Shown here: positions 15,978 through 24,592 of the stretch, piece after piece
Layout of the letters: every line of letters starts with the position of its first letter
How positions within the stretch are numbered: position 1 is the first letter of the stretch
Assembly (NCBI GenBank): GCA_945833835.1
Contig: CAMAFR010000013.1
Location: 1 to 55,657 of the forward strand
Length of the DNA stretch: 55,657 nucleotides
Reading direction: 5' to 3'
Source of the DNA: an uncultured Bacteroides sp.
Lineage (GTDB): Bacteria > Bacteroidota > Bacteroidia > Bacteroidales > Bacteroidaceae
The notes under the pieces: generated by a model
Seen by the model: only the letters and a program-made list of their open reading frames with translations
The model's database searches: none
Told to the model about the DNA's origin: nothing
Position numbers and translations under genes: made by a program

Positions 15978-18200
15978 TCAATACCAGGCCTTGCCCGGCT
16001 GTGCACCCATCTGCAGTTCCAGCGTGGCACCGCTCATAATCTGCTCGTGGGTGATGAAGCTCTTGTCGTAGGGCTTGCCGTCGAGGGTGACAGACTGGAT
16101 GTACTTGTTGGCCTTGTCGGCATTGCGGGCCATGACGGTGAAGGTCTTGCCGTTGTTCAGGCGCAGTTCCGCTTTGGGGAAGAGCGGTGAGCCGATTTCG
16201 TAGACCCCTTCGGCCGGGTTGACCGGATAGAAGCCCATGGCGCTGAAGACGTACCAGGCGGAAGTCTGTCCGCAGTCTTCGTTGCCGCAGAGTCCGGCCG
16301 GTGTGTTCAGGTAAAGCTCGTCCATGATTTGGCGCACGTACTGCTGTGTCTTCCACGGTTCTCCTACCTTATTATATAAGTAGGCCACATGGTGGCTCGG
16401 CTCGTTGCCGTGTACGTATTGCCCAATCATGCCCGTACTGAAGATGGGCAGTTCCTCGTCGTCGGCAGGATGGAAGGTGAACATGCTGTCCAGTTTCTCT
16501 GTGAAGCGTTCCTTGCCTCCCGTGAGGGCTATCAGGCCGTCTACGTCGTGCTGCACCGACCAGAAATATTGCCAGCCGTTGCTTTCGCAGATGGGCTCGA
16601 TATAGGCTTCCGGCTGGAAGTCGGGCATGAATTGGCCTTTGCCGTTGCGCGGGTGCATGAACGAGGTGGCCGGATTGTAGACGTTCTTGTAGTGCTGGGC
16701 GCGGGCGTCAAATTCTTGGGCGATGTCGGTCTTGCCCAATTTCTCGGCCATGCGGGCGATGCACCAGTCGTCGTAGGCATATTCCAGTGTCTTCGAGAGC
16801 GACCAGTTCTCGGCGTTGTATTCGTCTTTCTGGTCGTAGGGGATGTAACCCAGTTTCTTGTAGAGCCCTATGCCGCGGTAGTTGTCGAGGTTGGCGGTGG
16901 CCACGCAGGCAGCCAGTGCCTTCTCGGCATCAAAGTCGCCGATGCCTTTCAGGTAGGCGTCGGCAATGACAGGCACGGCATGATAGCCAATCATCATGTC
17001 GGTCTCGCTGCCCCAGAGGTTCCATACCGGCAGCCGTCCGTTTTGTTCATAGAAGGCGATGAATGATTTCACCATGTCGTTGGTGCGTTCGGGTTGGGTG
17101 TAGGTGAACAGCGGGTGGGCGGCGCGATAGGTGTCCCACAAGGAGAACGTGCAGTAGTTCTCCCATCCGTCGGCCTGGTGTACCTGCTTGTCGGGGCCGT
17201 AATAGCGGCCGTCCACATCGCAGAACAGGGTGGGGGCCAGCATGGAGTGGTAGAGGGCGGTGTAGAACGTGGTGCGCTGGTCGTTGTCGCCTCCTTCGAT
17301 ACGGATTTTGCCCAGTTCGCGGTTCCAGGCCTCCTTGGCTCCGGCCAGGCACTGGTCGAAGTCGAGCACGCTCACTTCGGCGGCCAGGTTCTTGGCGGCT
17401 CCTTCCATGCTTACGCCAGAGAGGGCCGTGGCCAGCGTAATCTGCTGTCCGGCCTTCGTGTCGCAGTCAAAGCGGGCCACGATGCCGGTGCCGATGCGTT
17501 TGCCGCCGCGCACAATGGCGGTAGAGTCAATGGTCATCTTGCCAAAGGGCTGCGAGAAGCGGGTGCGGAAGAAGACCCGTTGCCCGCGTGCCCAGCCTTC
17601 TGAGAAGCGGTAGCCCTGGATGGTCACCGAGTCCACCACCTCGATGTGCGAGTCGTCGGTTGCGTCCCAGTTCATGGATTTGGCCAGGTTCAGCACGATG
17701 GCCGATGAGGCTTCGGGGAACGTATAGCGCTGGATGCCGCAGTGGGGGGTGGCGGTCAGTTCCACGTTGATGTCGTAATCGCTCAGCCGCACCTGGTAGT
17801 AGCCGGCCGAGGCGGTCTCTTCGTTGTGCGAGAACTTGGAGTGGATACCCAATGCCCCTTTGTCGTCTTTATAGGGCAAGGTGACGGGCATGAAGGCGAT
17901 GTCATACAGGTCGCCGGCTCCTGTACCGCTCAGATGGGTATGGCTGAATCCGGCGATGGTGCTGTCCGGATAAAAATAGCCGGCGATGCGGTCCCATCCG
18001 CCCAGGCCGTTGTCGGGGCTGAGCTGCACCATGCCGAAAGGTGCCTGTGCGCCCGGATACGTGTTGCCTGTAAAGTCCGTACCGATAAATGGATTTACAT
18101 ATTGCGTGAAGTCTTCGTTGGCGGCGTTCTGCTGATGAGTGCCGCTGCATGCGGTTGCAAGTGTCATCAAGACACAAAGTGAGCCTGTGTTAAATCTCAT
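15978..18200 (-). CDS. GH92 family alpha-mannosidase, lipoprotein (first in operon)
   Basis: The 740-aa precursor has a lipobox-type signal (MTLATAC). It shares YVNPFIGTDFTGNTYPGAQ, FSHTHLSGTGAGDLYD and GNEDCGQTSAWYVFSAMGFYP with the family. In the catalytic Glu region it reads ICESNGWQYFW, with Ser where the other three copies have Gly (EGN), a possible specificity difference. As the first gene of the four it lies next to the divergent C69 peptidase, and a promoter is recognisable at 18229-18259. No SusC/SusD pair, sensor or sigma/anti-sigma gene is adjacent, so glycan import must be supplied from elsewhere. Confidence 0.93.
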   Translation of the reverse strand: MRFNTGSLCVLMTLATACSGTHQQNAANEDFTQYVNPFIGTDFTGNTYPGAQAPFGMVQLSPDNGLGGWDRIAGYFYPDSTIAGFSHTHLSGTGAGDLYDIAFMPVTLPYKDDKGALGIHSKFSHNEETASAGYYQVRLSDYDINVELTATPHCGIQRYTFPEASSAIVLNLAKSMNWDATDDSHIEVVDSVTIQGYRFSEGWARGQRVFFRTRFSQPFGKMTIDSTAIVRGGKRIGTGIVARFDCDTKAGQQITLATALSGVSMEGAAKNLAAEVSVLDFDQCLAGAKEAWNRELGKIRIEGGDNDQRTTFYTALYHSMLAPTLFCDVDGRYYGPDKQVHQADGWENYCTFSLWDTYRAAHPLFTYTQPERTNDMVKSFIAFYEQNGRLPVWNLWGSETDMMIGYHAVPVIADAYLKGIGDFDAEKALAACVATANLDNYRGIGLYKKLGYIPYDQKDEYNAENWSLSKTLEYAYDDWCIARMAEKLGKTDIAQEFDARAQHYKNVYNPATSFMHPRNGKGQFMPDFQPEAYIEPICESNGWQYFWSVQHDVDGLIALTGGKERFTEKLDSMFTFHPADDEELPIFSTGMIGQYVHGNEPSHHVAYLYNKVGEPWKTQQYVRQIMDELYLNTPAGLCGNEDCGQTSAWYVFSAMGFYPVNPAEGVYEIGSPLFPKAELRLNNGKTFTVMARNADKANKYIQSVTLDGKPYDKSFITHEQIMSGATLELQMGAQPGKAWY

Positions 18201-18228
18201 GGTAGTAGATATTTTTATAAAAACTCCG

Positions 18229-18259
18229 TAAAGTTAGGAATTATCTTGTACACGGCAAG
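18229..18259 (-). promoter_or_regulatory. Candidate promoter of the GH92 operon
   Basis: On the minus strand CTTG (18259-18256), a 19-bp spacer and TAACTTTA (18236-18229) match the Bacteroidetes TTTG-N19-TAnnTTTG consensus with one mismatch in each box. It would start transcription about 20-30 bp upstream of the first GH92 gene. A weak core box is typical of regulated glycan genes. Confidence 0.45.
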
Positions 18260-18372
18260 CAGAATCGGCCAATAATTTCAGTTCCGCGCAGCCCGGGGGA
18301 GGCCAGCAGGCCAGCGGTGGGCTTCTGTGGTACCCCTGCCACATTTTTTACGGTTTTTCCCGATAAAATGTG

Positions 18373-18380
18373 TACCTTTG
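18373..18380 (+). promoter_or_regulatory. -7 box for the C69 peptidase gene
   Basis: TACCTTTG fits TAnnTTTG, but no good TTTG lies 19 bp upstream. Transcription would begin about 18387, leaving a very short leader. This is one reason to prefer the ATG at 18401 over that at 18389. Confidence 0.5.
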
Positions 18381-18400
18381 ACGGAAAAATGAGGAAAATC

Positions 18401-20008
18401 ATGAGATTCTGTACATTATTGATGACATTGTTAGGAATGACAAGTGTGGTTGCCGCACAAGAGCGGGTGGTCGAGCTGACCAACCCCGAAGAGAGTTGTA
18501 CAAGCATTGCCGCCGGCCGTAAGGCTACGGTGGACGGGTCGGTCATTACTTCCGCCACGTGCGACGGCACCTCGCGCACCTGGATGGAGATGGTGCCCGC
18601 GCAGGACTGGCCGGACACGGCGAAGGTGGACATCTACTGGGACATCCGCCACACGGAGAGCAAGAACGACCGTCTGGGCGTGATTCTGAAAGGTTCCGTC
18701 CCGCAGGTGGCCCACACCCATGCCTTTCTGAGTACCGGCTATCCCTGTATGAACGAGAAGCAGCTGGCCATGGGCGAGACGACCATCGTGGGCCGTAAAG
18801 AGCTGGTCAATCCCAAGGGGATGTTCCACATTGAGGACCTCCAGGCATTGGCCTTGCAGCGGTGTTCCACCGCCCGTGAGGCGGTGCAGCTGATGGGAGC
18901 CCTGGCCGAGAAGTATGGCTATTGCGATGGCGGAGAATGTCTGACGGTGGCCGACAAGCACGAGCTGTGGTTCTTCGAGATTACCGGTGCCGGTCCCGAT
19001 GACCCTTCGGCCCTGTGGGTGGCCCAGCGCATTCCGGATGACCATGTGACGGTGTCGGCCAATACGCCGCGCATCTCCACCGTCGACTTCGACGACCGTG
19101 AACGCTTCCTGACCTCTACCGGCCTGCGCGAGAAAGCCCGCCGGCTGGGCTATTGGGACGGGAAAGAGCCCTTCAAGTTCTGGAAGGTCATCAACGGGGC
19201 CGAGAACAAGCCCTATACCATCCGCGACTTCTTCGTGCTGAACACGATGGCCCCGTCGCTGAAGCTCACGATGGACATGGACGAGCTGCCGCTCTCGGTG
19301 AAGCCCGACCGCCCGGTGGCGCTGACCGATGTGACCCGTCTGCTGCGCGAGACCTACGAGGGCACGGAATACGACATGACGAAGGACATGATGGTGACCG
19401 AGACCCTCAAGGACGAGAACGGTGCCGAGCGTGACACGACCTACAAGAGCCCCTTGGCGCAGAACTGGATGACGAAAGACATGCTGAACTTCCTCAATGC
19501 GCAACGCCCGCAGGACAAACCGATACAGAAGCAGCGCACCATTTCGGTCGTGTGGTGTGCCTATTCGTTTGTCGCCCAGTGTCGCGACTGGCTGCCCGAT
19601 GCCGTGGGAGGCGTGTGCTGGTGGTCGGAAGACAATCCGGGCGAAAGTCCGCGTGTCCCCCTGTTTGCGGGGCAGACCGACGTGCCCGAAAGTTTCAAGG
19701 TATGCGGCCACAAGCATTACCGTCCGGACGCCGCCTTGTGGACGTACCGCCGCACCAACCGTCTGGCGCAGGTCAGCTGGGGGCATGGCCGTCAGCTCAT
19801 CGAGCCTGCCGTACTTTCGTTTGAGCAGAAAGGGGCCGACGAGTTGCCGTTGGTGGAACAGAAGGCCGTCGCCCTGCTGAAGGAAGGCAAGGAGCAGGAG
19901 GCGAAAGCATACCTGACGCGCTACTCGTTCGACTTCATCTACGCCACCTTGCGCTGCTGGCAGGAGATGGAAGCCGAGCTGTGGCACAAGTTCGGCCGCG
20001 GATTCTGA
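18401..20008 (+). CDS. Family C69 dipeptidase-like protein, secreted
   Basis: Of the possible starts, the ATG at 18401 has AGGAAA just upstream and gives a clean signal peptide (MRFCTLLMTLLGMTSVVAAQ), for 535 aa. Peptidases of family C69 are N-terminal nucleophile enzymes; the Cys in ESCTSIAAGRKATVDGS (about residue 33) fits the expected nucleophile region. SWGHGRQLIEPA and the Trp-rich WWSEDNPGESPRVPLF region are also conserved. The likely role is hydrolysis of dipeptides in the periplasm. If the Cys is really the N-terminal nucleophile, residues up to it must be removed as a propeptide. The gene is divergent from the GH92 operon, sharing a roughly 200-bp control region. Confidence 0.85.
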   Translation: MRFCTLLMTLLGMTSVVAAQERVVELTNPEESCTSIAAGRKATVDGSVITSATCDGTSRTWMEMVPAQDWPDTAKVDIYWDIRHTESKNDRLGVILKGSVPQVAHTHAFLSTGYPCMNEKQLAMGETTIVGRKELVNPKGMFHIEDLQALALQRCSTAREAVQLMGALAEKYGYCDGGECLTVADKHELWFFEITGAGPDDPSALWVAQRIPDDHVTVSANTPRISTVDFDDRERFLTSTGLREKARRLGYWDGKEPFKFWKVINGAENKPYTIRDFFVLNTMAPSLKLTMDMDELPLSVKPDRPVALTDVTRLLRETYEGTEYDMTKDMMVTETLKDENGAERDTTYKSPLAQNWMTKDMLNFLNAQRPQDKPIQKQRTISVVWCAYSFVAQCRDWLPDAVGGVCWWSEDNPGESPRVPLFAGQTDVPESFKVCGHKHYRPDAALWTYRRTNRLAQVSWGHGRQLIEPAVLSFEQKGADELPLVEQKAVALLKEGKEQEAKAYLTRYSFDFIYATLRCWQEMEAELWHKFGRGF

Positions 20009-20034
20009 CCCGCGGCCGCTGGCCGTTCCACGAA

Positions 20035-20078
20035 ACCACCTTTGTCCCCTTCCGTTGGGCGGTCGGGGAGGAAGGTGG
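20035..20078 (+). terminator. Long hairpin downstream of the C69 peptidase gene
   Basis: ACCACCTT at the left and AAGGTGGT at the right enclose CCCC...GGGG, 27 bp after the stop codon. There is no T-run, so intrinsic termination is doubtful. It may stabilise the mRNA 3' end. Confidence 0.45.
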
Positions 20079-20139
20079 TAATCCATATCTCCATAACTAC
20101 CTGTAAACCTACTTTCTGCTTCCTTTTCACTCCGTTGTC

Positions 20140-20207
20140 CTGAGCGGATTGAAAAATCTGTCAACCGTTGCACTATTGGACAGATGCTTCGCTTTGCTCA
20201 GAATAAC
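20140..20207. repeat. Nested palindromic intergenic element
   Basis: CTGAGC and GCTCAG form an outer pair, and ATCTGTC and GACAGAT an inner 7-bp stem. The right arm reads GACAGATGCTTCGCTTTGCTCAG. This form is reminiscent of dispersed repeat hairpins seen between genes in many bacteria. Only one copy is seen here, so its status as a repeat is an inference. Confidence 0.45.
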
Positions 20208-20216
20208 AGGGCAGAA

Positions 20217-20256
20217 GGAAAGCGGAAAGAAATTTTCGACCCGCCTTTCCTTTTTT
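20217..20256 (+). terminator. Rho-independent terminator before the MATE gene
   Basis: GGAAAGCGG pairs with CCGCCTTTCC (one bulge) around a 15-base loop and is followed by six T residues. It would insulate the MATE gene from upstream transcription. Between the peptidase stop and this site (about 210 bp) I see only the palindromic structures listed. Confidence 0.65.
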
Positions 20257-20321
20257 GATTTTATAACATTGCGGAATCCTTTCTTTGACTTAGGTCAAGA
20301 CAGGTACAACCGGAAACGGAG

Positions 20322-20329
20322 TACCTTTG
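20322..20329 (+). promoter_or_regulatory. -7 box for the MATE gene
   Basis: TACCTTTG fits TAnnTTTG. The implied start at about 20336 places the GTG at 20353 as the first sensible start codon and excludes the longer reading frame from 20149. Confidence 0.6.
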
Positions 20330-20352
20330 CAGGCCGTAAAAAGAACGATTCC

Positions 20353-21702
20353 GTGGAACAATTCATTCAATCCGTCCGTCTTCGCAAGGGACTGACCTCG
20401 TTGGTCATCCCCATTTTCATCGAGACCCTGCTCATCATGATGCTGGGTGCTGTGGATACCGTCATGCTGAGCCAATACTCTGACGAGAGTGTGGCGGCAG
20501 TGGGAGTGGTCAACCAGCTGGTCATGTTCGCGTTTCTGGTGTTCGAGGTCATCAACATCGGCACCTCCGTGTTGTGCTCGCAGTACCTCGGTGCCGGCAG
20601 GCGCACCAACATGGTGCAGGTGGTGGGGGTCTCGCTGCTGCTCAATCTGGTGGTGGGGCTGCTGGTCAGTGCGACGCTTCATTTCGGGGCCGCCACCTTG
20701 CTGGGATGGATGGGACTGCGCCCCGAACTGCTGCGTTATGGCGTGGGGTATATGCGGATTGTGGGCGCGTTCGCCTTCTTTCAGGCCTTGTCGCTCACGG
20801 TGTCGGCCTCCCTGCGCAGTGCCGACAAGGCCATCTATCCCATGCTGGTCACGGTGCTGGTCAATGTCATGAATATCATCGGCAACTACCTGCTCATCTT
20901 CGGCAAGTGCGGGTTGCCCGCCTTGGGGGCCGAGGGCGCCGCCATTTCCACGTCCGTGGCCCGCGGTGTCAGCATGGTGGTGCTCTTCCTCCTGCTGTTC
21001 CGCAAGCACATCCCTTCGTTCCCGCTCCGCCTGTTCCGGCCTTTCCCGTGGATCGAGCTGAAGAAGCTCTTGCAGGTAGGCTTGCCCTCGGCGGGCGAGA
21101 ACATGTCCTACAGCCTGTCGCAGGTGGTCATCACCTATTTCATCAACCGGTTGGGCAACGACGAGCTGGCCACCCGGACCTATACGGTGAACATCGTGAT
21201 GTTCGTCTACCTGTTTGCCATCGCCATGGCGCAGGGAGGGGCCATCAGCATCGGCCACTTGGTGGGACGGCAGAAGATACGTGCCGCCTATCTGTTGGGG
21301 AAATACGTCATGCGGCTGTCTGTCCTGGTCTCGCTGGCCCTCTCGTGTGTCTGGGCGGCCTGCGGTGCCACCCTCTTCGGGTGGCTGACCGACAACGAGG
21401 CCATTGTCCGTCTGGGGGTGACCGTGATGCTGATAGACATCCTGGTCGAGATAGGGCGGGCCGTCAATATCTATGCCACCAATGCCTTGCGCTCGGCGGG
21501 CGATGTGAACTATCCGTTCTATATGGGGGTGGTGGTGCAGTGGACGGTGTCTGTCGGCTTCAGTTACCTCTTTGGCATCCATTGGGGCTGGGGGCTGGCC
21601 GGCATGTGGTGTGCCTTCTGTCTGGATGAGAATATCCGTGCCCTGTTGTTCGTCGGGCGTTGGAACAGCCTGAAGTGGGCCCGCAAGAGTTTTGTCCGCT
21701 GA
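20353..21702 (+). CDS. MATE family multidrug/Na+ efflux transporter
   Basis: The open frame extends upstream to 20149, but the promoter lies at 20322-20329. The GTG at 20353 (VEQFIQSVRLRKG) yields 449 aa, the normal MATE length. Twelve hydrophobic segments in two six-helix halves are visible, with AVDTVMLSQYS early and the second half beginning near QVGLPSAGENMSYS. MATE proteins export cationic drugs and metabolites using Na+ or H+ gradients across the inner membrane. The substrate is unknown. The C-terminus is basic (RWNSLKWARKSFVR). The gene is monocistronic and converges on proC across a GC-rich hairpin. Confidence 0.87.
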   Translation: MEQFIQSVRLRKGLTSLVIPIFIETLLIMMLGAVDTVMLSQYSDESVAAVGVVNQLVMFAFLVFEVINIGTSVLCSQYLGAGRRTNMVQVVGVSLLLNLVVGLLVSATLHFGAATLLGWMGLRPELLRYGVGYMRIVGAFAFFQALSLTVSASLRSADKAIYPMLVTVLVNVMNIIGNYLLIFGKCGLPALGAEGAAISTSVARGVSMVVLFLLLFRKHIPSFPLRLFRPFPWIELKKLLQVGLPSAGENMSYSLSQVVITYFINRLGNDELATRTYTVNIVMFVYLFAIAMAQGGAISIGHLVGRQKIRAAYLLGKYVMRLSVLVSLALSCVWAACGATLFGWLTDNEAIVRLGVTVMLIDILVEIGRAVNIYATNALRSAGDVNYPFYMGVVVQWTVSVGFSYLFGIHWGWGLAGMWCAFCLDENIRALLFVGRWNSLKWARKSFVR

Positions 21703-21710
21703 CGGGCGGA

Positions 21711-21750
21711 GGGCTGTACGGCCTGCCGTGAGGGCCGTTGCGGACAGCCC
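21711..21750. terminator. GC-rich hairpin between convergent MATE and proC genes
   Basis: GGGCTGT (21711-21717) pairs with ACAGCCC (21744-21750), with inner GGCC/GGCC pairing also possible. There is no T-run on either strand, so it would act as a pause or mRNA end structure and not as a strong intrinsic terminator. Confidence 0.45.
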
Positions 21751-21791
21751 TTCCCCCACGGGCAGGCGGTTGCGGGTGTAGCCCCTCTGCC

Positions 21792-22562
21792 TTACATGCT
21801 GGCTTTCATGGCCCGGATGATGGCCGAGCTGAAGCCCGCATGTTCCAGTTCGTTGATGCCGCGGATGGTGATGCCGCCCGGTGTCGTCACCTTGTCTATT
21901 TCTACAGCAGGATGCGTGTCTTTGTCTAACAGCAGGCGGGCGGCCCCTTCGAGGGTCTGTGCCAGCATCTGCTGGGCTTCCTTGGGGCGCAGTCCCCCTT
22001 CCACACCGGCCTGCATGGCGGCCTGCACATACTTCAGCACGTAGGCGATGCCGCAGGAAGTGAGGGCGGTGGCGCAGGCGAACTGTTTCTCTTCGAGCAG
22101 CATGGCCATCCCCATTTCGTTGAAGATAGACAGCAGCAGACGGGTCTGCTCGTCCGAGGCGTTGTGGGCGGCCACCAGCGTCATGCTGGCACCCTCGGAG
22201 ATGGCGGTGTTCGGTATGACACGGAAGAGGGTCATGCCGTCTTCCACATAGCGTGACAGGGTGTCGAACGTCAGTCCGGCGGCGACCGAAACCACTATCT
22301 GCGGACGGTGCGGCTGCAGCTCCCGGAGCACTTCTTCCACTTTCCAGGGCTTCACGGCCAGGATGATGAGGTCGGCGTCCGCAGCGGCCGCACGGTTGTC
22401 ATGCGTGATGTTCAGTGCCGGAAATTCGGCCTTCAGCCTTTCCAGCTTGGCCGCACTGGGGTTGGAGACGGTGATGTCCGCCGCCGTCACATAGTGTCCT
22501 TGGGCCAGTCCGCGTGCAATGGCGCCGCCCATGTTGCCGGCACCGATGATAGCTGTCTTCAT
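21792..22562 (-). CDS. proC: Pyrroline-5-carboxylate reductase
   Basis: The 256-aa protein reduces 1-pyrroline-5-carboxylate to L-proline with NAD(P)H, the last step of proline synthesis, in the cytoplasm. The N-terminal GAGNMGGAI (residues 7-15) is the Rossmann dinucleotide motif. VSVAAGLTF, RVIPNTA and the C-terminal signature VTTPGGITIRGINELEHAG are diagnostic. Length is typical. It is the end of a minus-strand run with the SUI1-like gene upstream, separated by about 150 bp. Confidence 0.95.
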   Translation of the reverse strand: MKTAIIGAGNMGGAIARGLAQGHYVTAADITVSNPSAAKLERLKAEFPALNITHDNRAAAADADLIILAVKPWKVEEVLRELQPHRPQIVVSVAAGLTFDTLSRYVEDGMTLFRVIPNTAISEGASMTLVAAHNASDEQTRLLLSIFNEMGMAMLLEEKQFACATALTSCGIAYVLKYVQAAMQAGVEGGLRPKEAQQMLAQTLEGAARLLLDKDTHPAVEIDKVTTPGGITIRGINELEHAGFSSAIIRAMKASM

Positions 22563-22713
22563 TGTGCCACCTCCCTTCTTGCGGTTTCGGTGAGGGGCCG
22601 TCGGAGCGCGATGGCTCCGCGTGTTACGGTTTTCTTGTTCATATAAAGTCAGTTGATGATGAATCGGCAGAGCCGTGGATGACGGTCACATGAAGCCGGG
22701 TGTTGGAACCGGT

Positions 22714-23052
22714 CTATCGGGTCTGGGTGTATCCTTCGGCTTTCAGCAGGTCGATGACGCGCTGCCTCCATTCGCCTTGCAGGAGGATTTCCCCCTCCTT
22801 GACCGTGCCTCCCACGCCACATTTGTTCTTGAGCAGCCTGCCCAGCTTGTCCAGGTCCTCGCCGGTACCGGTGAAGCCGGCGATGACGGTCACGGTCTTG
22901 CCGCCCCGGCCTTTCTTCTCGATGCTGACCCGCAGCCGTTGCTGCCGCTTGTCGGGGGTGGGCGTTTCCTCCTCGGCTTCCGTCGCATAGCAGAAGTCCG
23001 GGTTGGTGGAGTACACGATGTTGAGCCGTTCTTTCCAATCGTTCTTTTTCAT
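22714..23052 (-). CDS. Translation initiation factor eIF1/SUI1-like protein (YciH type)
   Basis: The 112-aa protein has the SUI1 core in its C-terminal 80 residues: VSIEKKGRGGKTVTVIAGF, then DLDKLGRLLKNKCGVGGTVKEGEI, ending in a basic segment. The N-terminal 30 residues are acidic and probably disordered. Bacterial homologues are thought to affect the fidelity of start-codon selection at the ribosome. It starts with a plausible ATG at 23052, well separated from the glycerate kinase gene by a long palindrome. Confidence 0.9.
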   Translation of the reverse strand: MKKNDWKERLNIVYSTNPDFCYATEAEEETPTPDKRQQRLRVSIEKKGRGGKTVTVIAGFTGTGEDLDKLGRLLKNKCGVGGTVKEGEILLQGEWRQRVIDLLKAEGYTQTR

Positions 23053-23167
23053 GTGCCTGAATGTTTGTTGCGGGGCAAAGATACGTTTTTTGTTTCATTC
23101 CTGTCCTGTTTTTCATAAGATAGTATAGCCATTCAAGGGTTTTGTGCAAGTGCCGGACGGTATAGAA

Positions 23168-23259
23168 AGGCGTTCGCACGTCGTCAAACGATTGTCCGAC
23201 GGTAGTCGGTCAAGTGTCTGACAGCTGTCAGACGGTTGTTCGACGGCGTGCGAACGCCT
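23168..23259. repeat. 92-bp palindromic element with branched fold
   Basis: AGGCGTTCGCACG (23168-23180) pairs with CGTGCGAACGCCT (23247-23259), and the stem extends by about five more pairs including one wobble. Inside are a perfect 18-bp palindrome GTCTGACAGCTGTCAGAC (23216-23233) and CCGAC/GTCGG (23196-23209). The whole can fold as a closed multibranch structure. It sits between the stop of the glycerate kinase gene and the SUI1-like gene, both on the minus strand. Confidence 0.7.
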
Positions 23260-23281
23260 GTGTAGGTACAGGGACGTACCC

Positions 23282-24355
23282 TTAGAAGCCGTTGTTCCGG
23301 CGGCTGAAAGCCAGTAATAACTGGCGGACGGTCTTTTCGAGGTTGGCCGTTGCCACAGCAGGTTGCAGCAACTGCGACAGCGGACGTGTGTCGCCCTCGT
23401 TGATGCTGCGCACCTTGTCAAAATGGCGGGAGAGGGTGGCGGAAGCGTCGTCTATCGCCCCCGACAGCAGCCAGACGGGCACGCCGGCCTGCCGGCAGCG
23501 TCTCAGCACTCCATGGGGCACTTTCCCCATCAAGGTCTGTCCGTCAGATTTCCCTTCGCCGGTGATGACCAGCCCGGCCTCCTGAAGCTCGCTGTCAAAC
23601 CGTGCGATGTCCAGCACAATGTCTATCCCCGAACGTAGCTCTGCCCCGAAGTAGGCGAGGAAGGCATAGCCGATGCCGCCTGCCGCTCCGGCTCCGGGAT
23701 GGTCCGCCCATTCGGGGGAGGCGATTCCGGCGGCTTCGGTGGCGCGGGCAAACGCCCGCAGGCGTCGGTCGAGCCAGGCCACTTGCTCGGGAGTGGCCCC
23801 TTTCTGAGGGGCGAAGACGTAGGCCGCACCGTTGGGGCCGTAGAGCGGATTGCCGACATCACACGCCACCACCCACTGGCAGGGGGTATGCAGGCAGCCG
23901 CTGTCCCGCATGGCTTCCAGCATCCCCTGTCCGGCATCGCAGGTGGCGCTTCCCCCGATGCCCATGACTATCTTTCCGCACCCTCGGCGCAAGGCGTCGG
24001 CCATCATCTCTCCTACACCGTAGGTGGTGGTCTTCGTAGGGTCGCGCCGGTCCGGAGGCACTTGGGTGAGTCCGCAGGCAGCCGCCAGCTCCATATAGGC
24101 CGTTTGTCCGTCGGCCGAGAGGGCATACGTGCACTCGGTCGGCTCCATCAAAGGCCCGTGTACGGTCAGCGTGACCGGTGTGACTGGCAAAAGCCGGCGG
24201 ACACAGTCGACAAGCCCTTCACCCCCATCGCTCAAGGGCATTTGTACGATGGTGGCATCGGGCAGCGCCGCACGAATCCCTTGGGCCGCCGCCCGGCAGG
24301 CCTCTTCGGCAGTGATGCACCCTTTAAACGAATCGAAAGCAGTCAGTATTTTCAT
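23282..24355 (-). CDS. Glycerate kinase
   Basis: The 357-aa protein phosphorylates D-glycerate using ATP. FDSFKGCITAEEACRAAAQGI at the N-terminus, MPLSDGGEG, GGSATCDAGQGMLEA and TGEGKSDGQTLMGKVP are the signatures of the GlxK/GarK-type glycerate kinase family. Two start codons lie six bases apart (24361 and 24355); the second gives the family's usual MKILTAFDSFKG beginning. It converts glycerate from sugar-acid or serine breakdown into 2- or 3-phosphoglycerate; which isomer cannot be told. No glyoxylate genes are adjacent. Confidence 0.92.
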   Translation of the reverse strand: MKILTAFDSFKGCITAEEACRAAAQGIRAALPDATIVQMPLSDGGEGLVDCVRRLLPVTPVTLTVHGPLMEPTECTYALSADGQTAYMELAAACGLTQVPPDRRDPTKTTTYGVGEMMADALRRGCGKIVMGIGGSATCDAGQGMLEAMRDSGCLHTPCQWVVACDVGNPLYGPNGAAYVFAPQKGATPEQVAWLDRRLRAFARATEAAGIASPEWADHPGAGAAGGIGYAFLAYFGAELRSGIDIVLDIARFDSELQEAGLVITGEGKSDGQTLMGKVPHGVLRRCRQAGVPVWLLSGAIDDASATLSRHFDKVRSINEGDTRPLSQLLQPAVATANLEKTVRQLLLAFSRRNNGF

Positions 24356-24555
24356 GGTCATTGATGATGGTTGCTGTTTTTTTTGTTGCTGTCATTACAA
24401 TGTTCTCTCGTCATCCCATCTTCTTGGCAGCCAATGCTTCGACCACTCGAAGATGAGGTGTACCTGCTCCAAATGTACAGCTATTATTCTCAATTTTCAA
24501 GGATGATTCCTCTAAATCCTATTAAAAATCATTCGGTTTTTCCGGGGATATAATG

Positions 24556-24563
24556 TATTTTTG
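24556..24563 (+). promoter_or_regulatory. -7 box upstream of rex
   Basis: TATTTTTG matches TAnnTTTG. The start codon lies 30 bp downstream, giving a short leader. A conventional -33 TTTG is not evident. Confidence 0.5.
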
Positions 24564-24592
24564 CATCTGCAACAAGCATCCAACGAATTCCG

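Noticed and set aside
20290..21759. 489-codon minus-strand open frame opposite the MATE gene
   Set aside because: Antisense shadow rich in His, Gln and Gly; the opposite strand has twelve TM helices and a promoter.
23168..23259. tRNA-like cloverleaf in the branched palindrome
   Set aside because: It lacks an anticodon loop, T-loop sequence (GTTCGANTC context with a 7-base acceptor stem) and CCA-type end; the outer stem is far too long.
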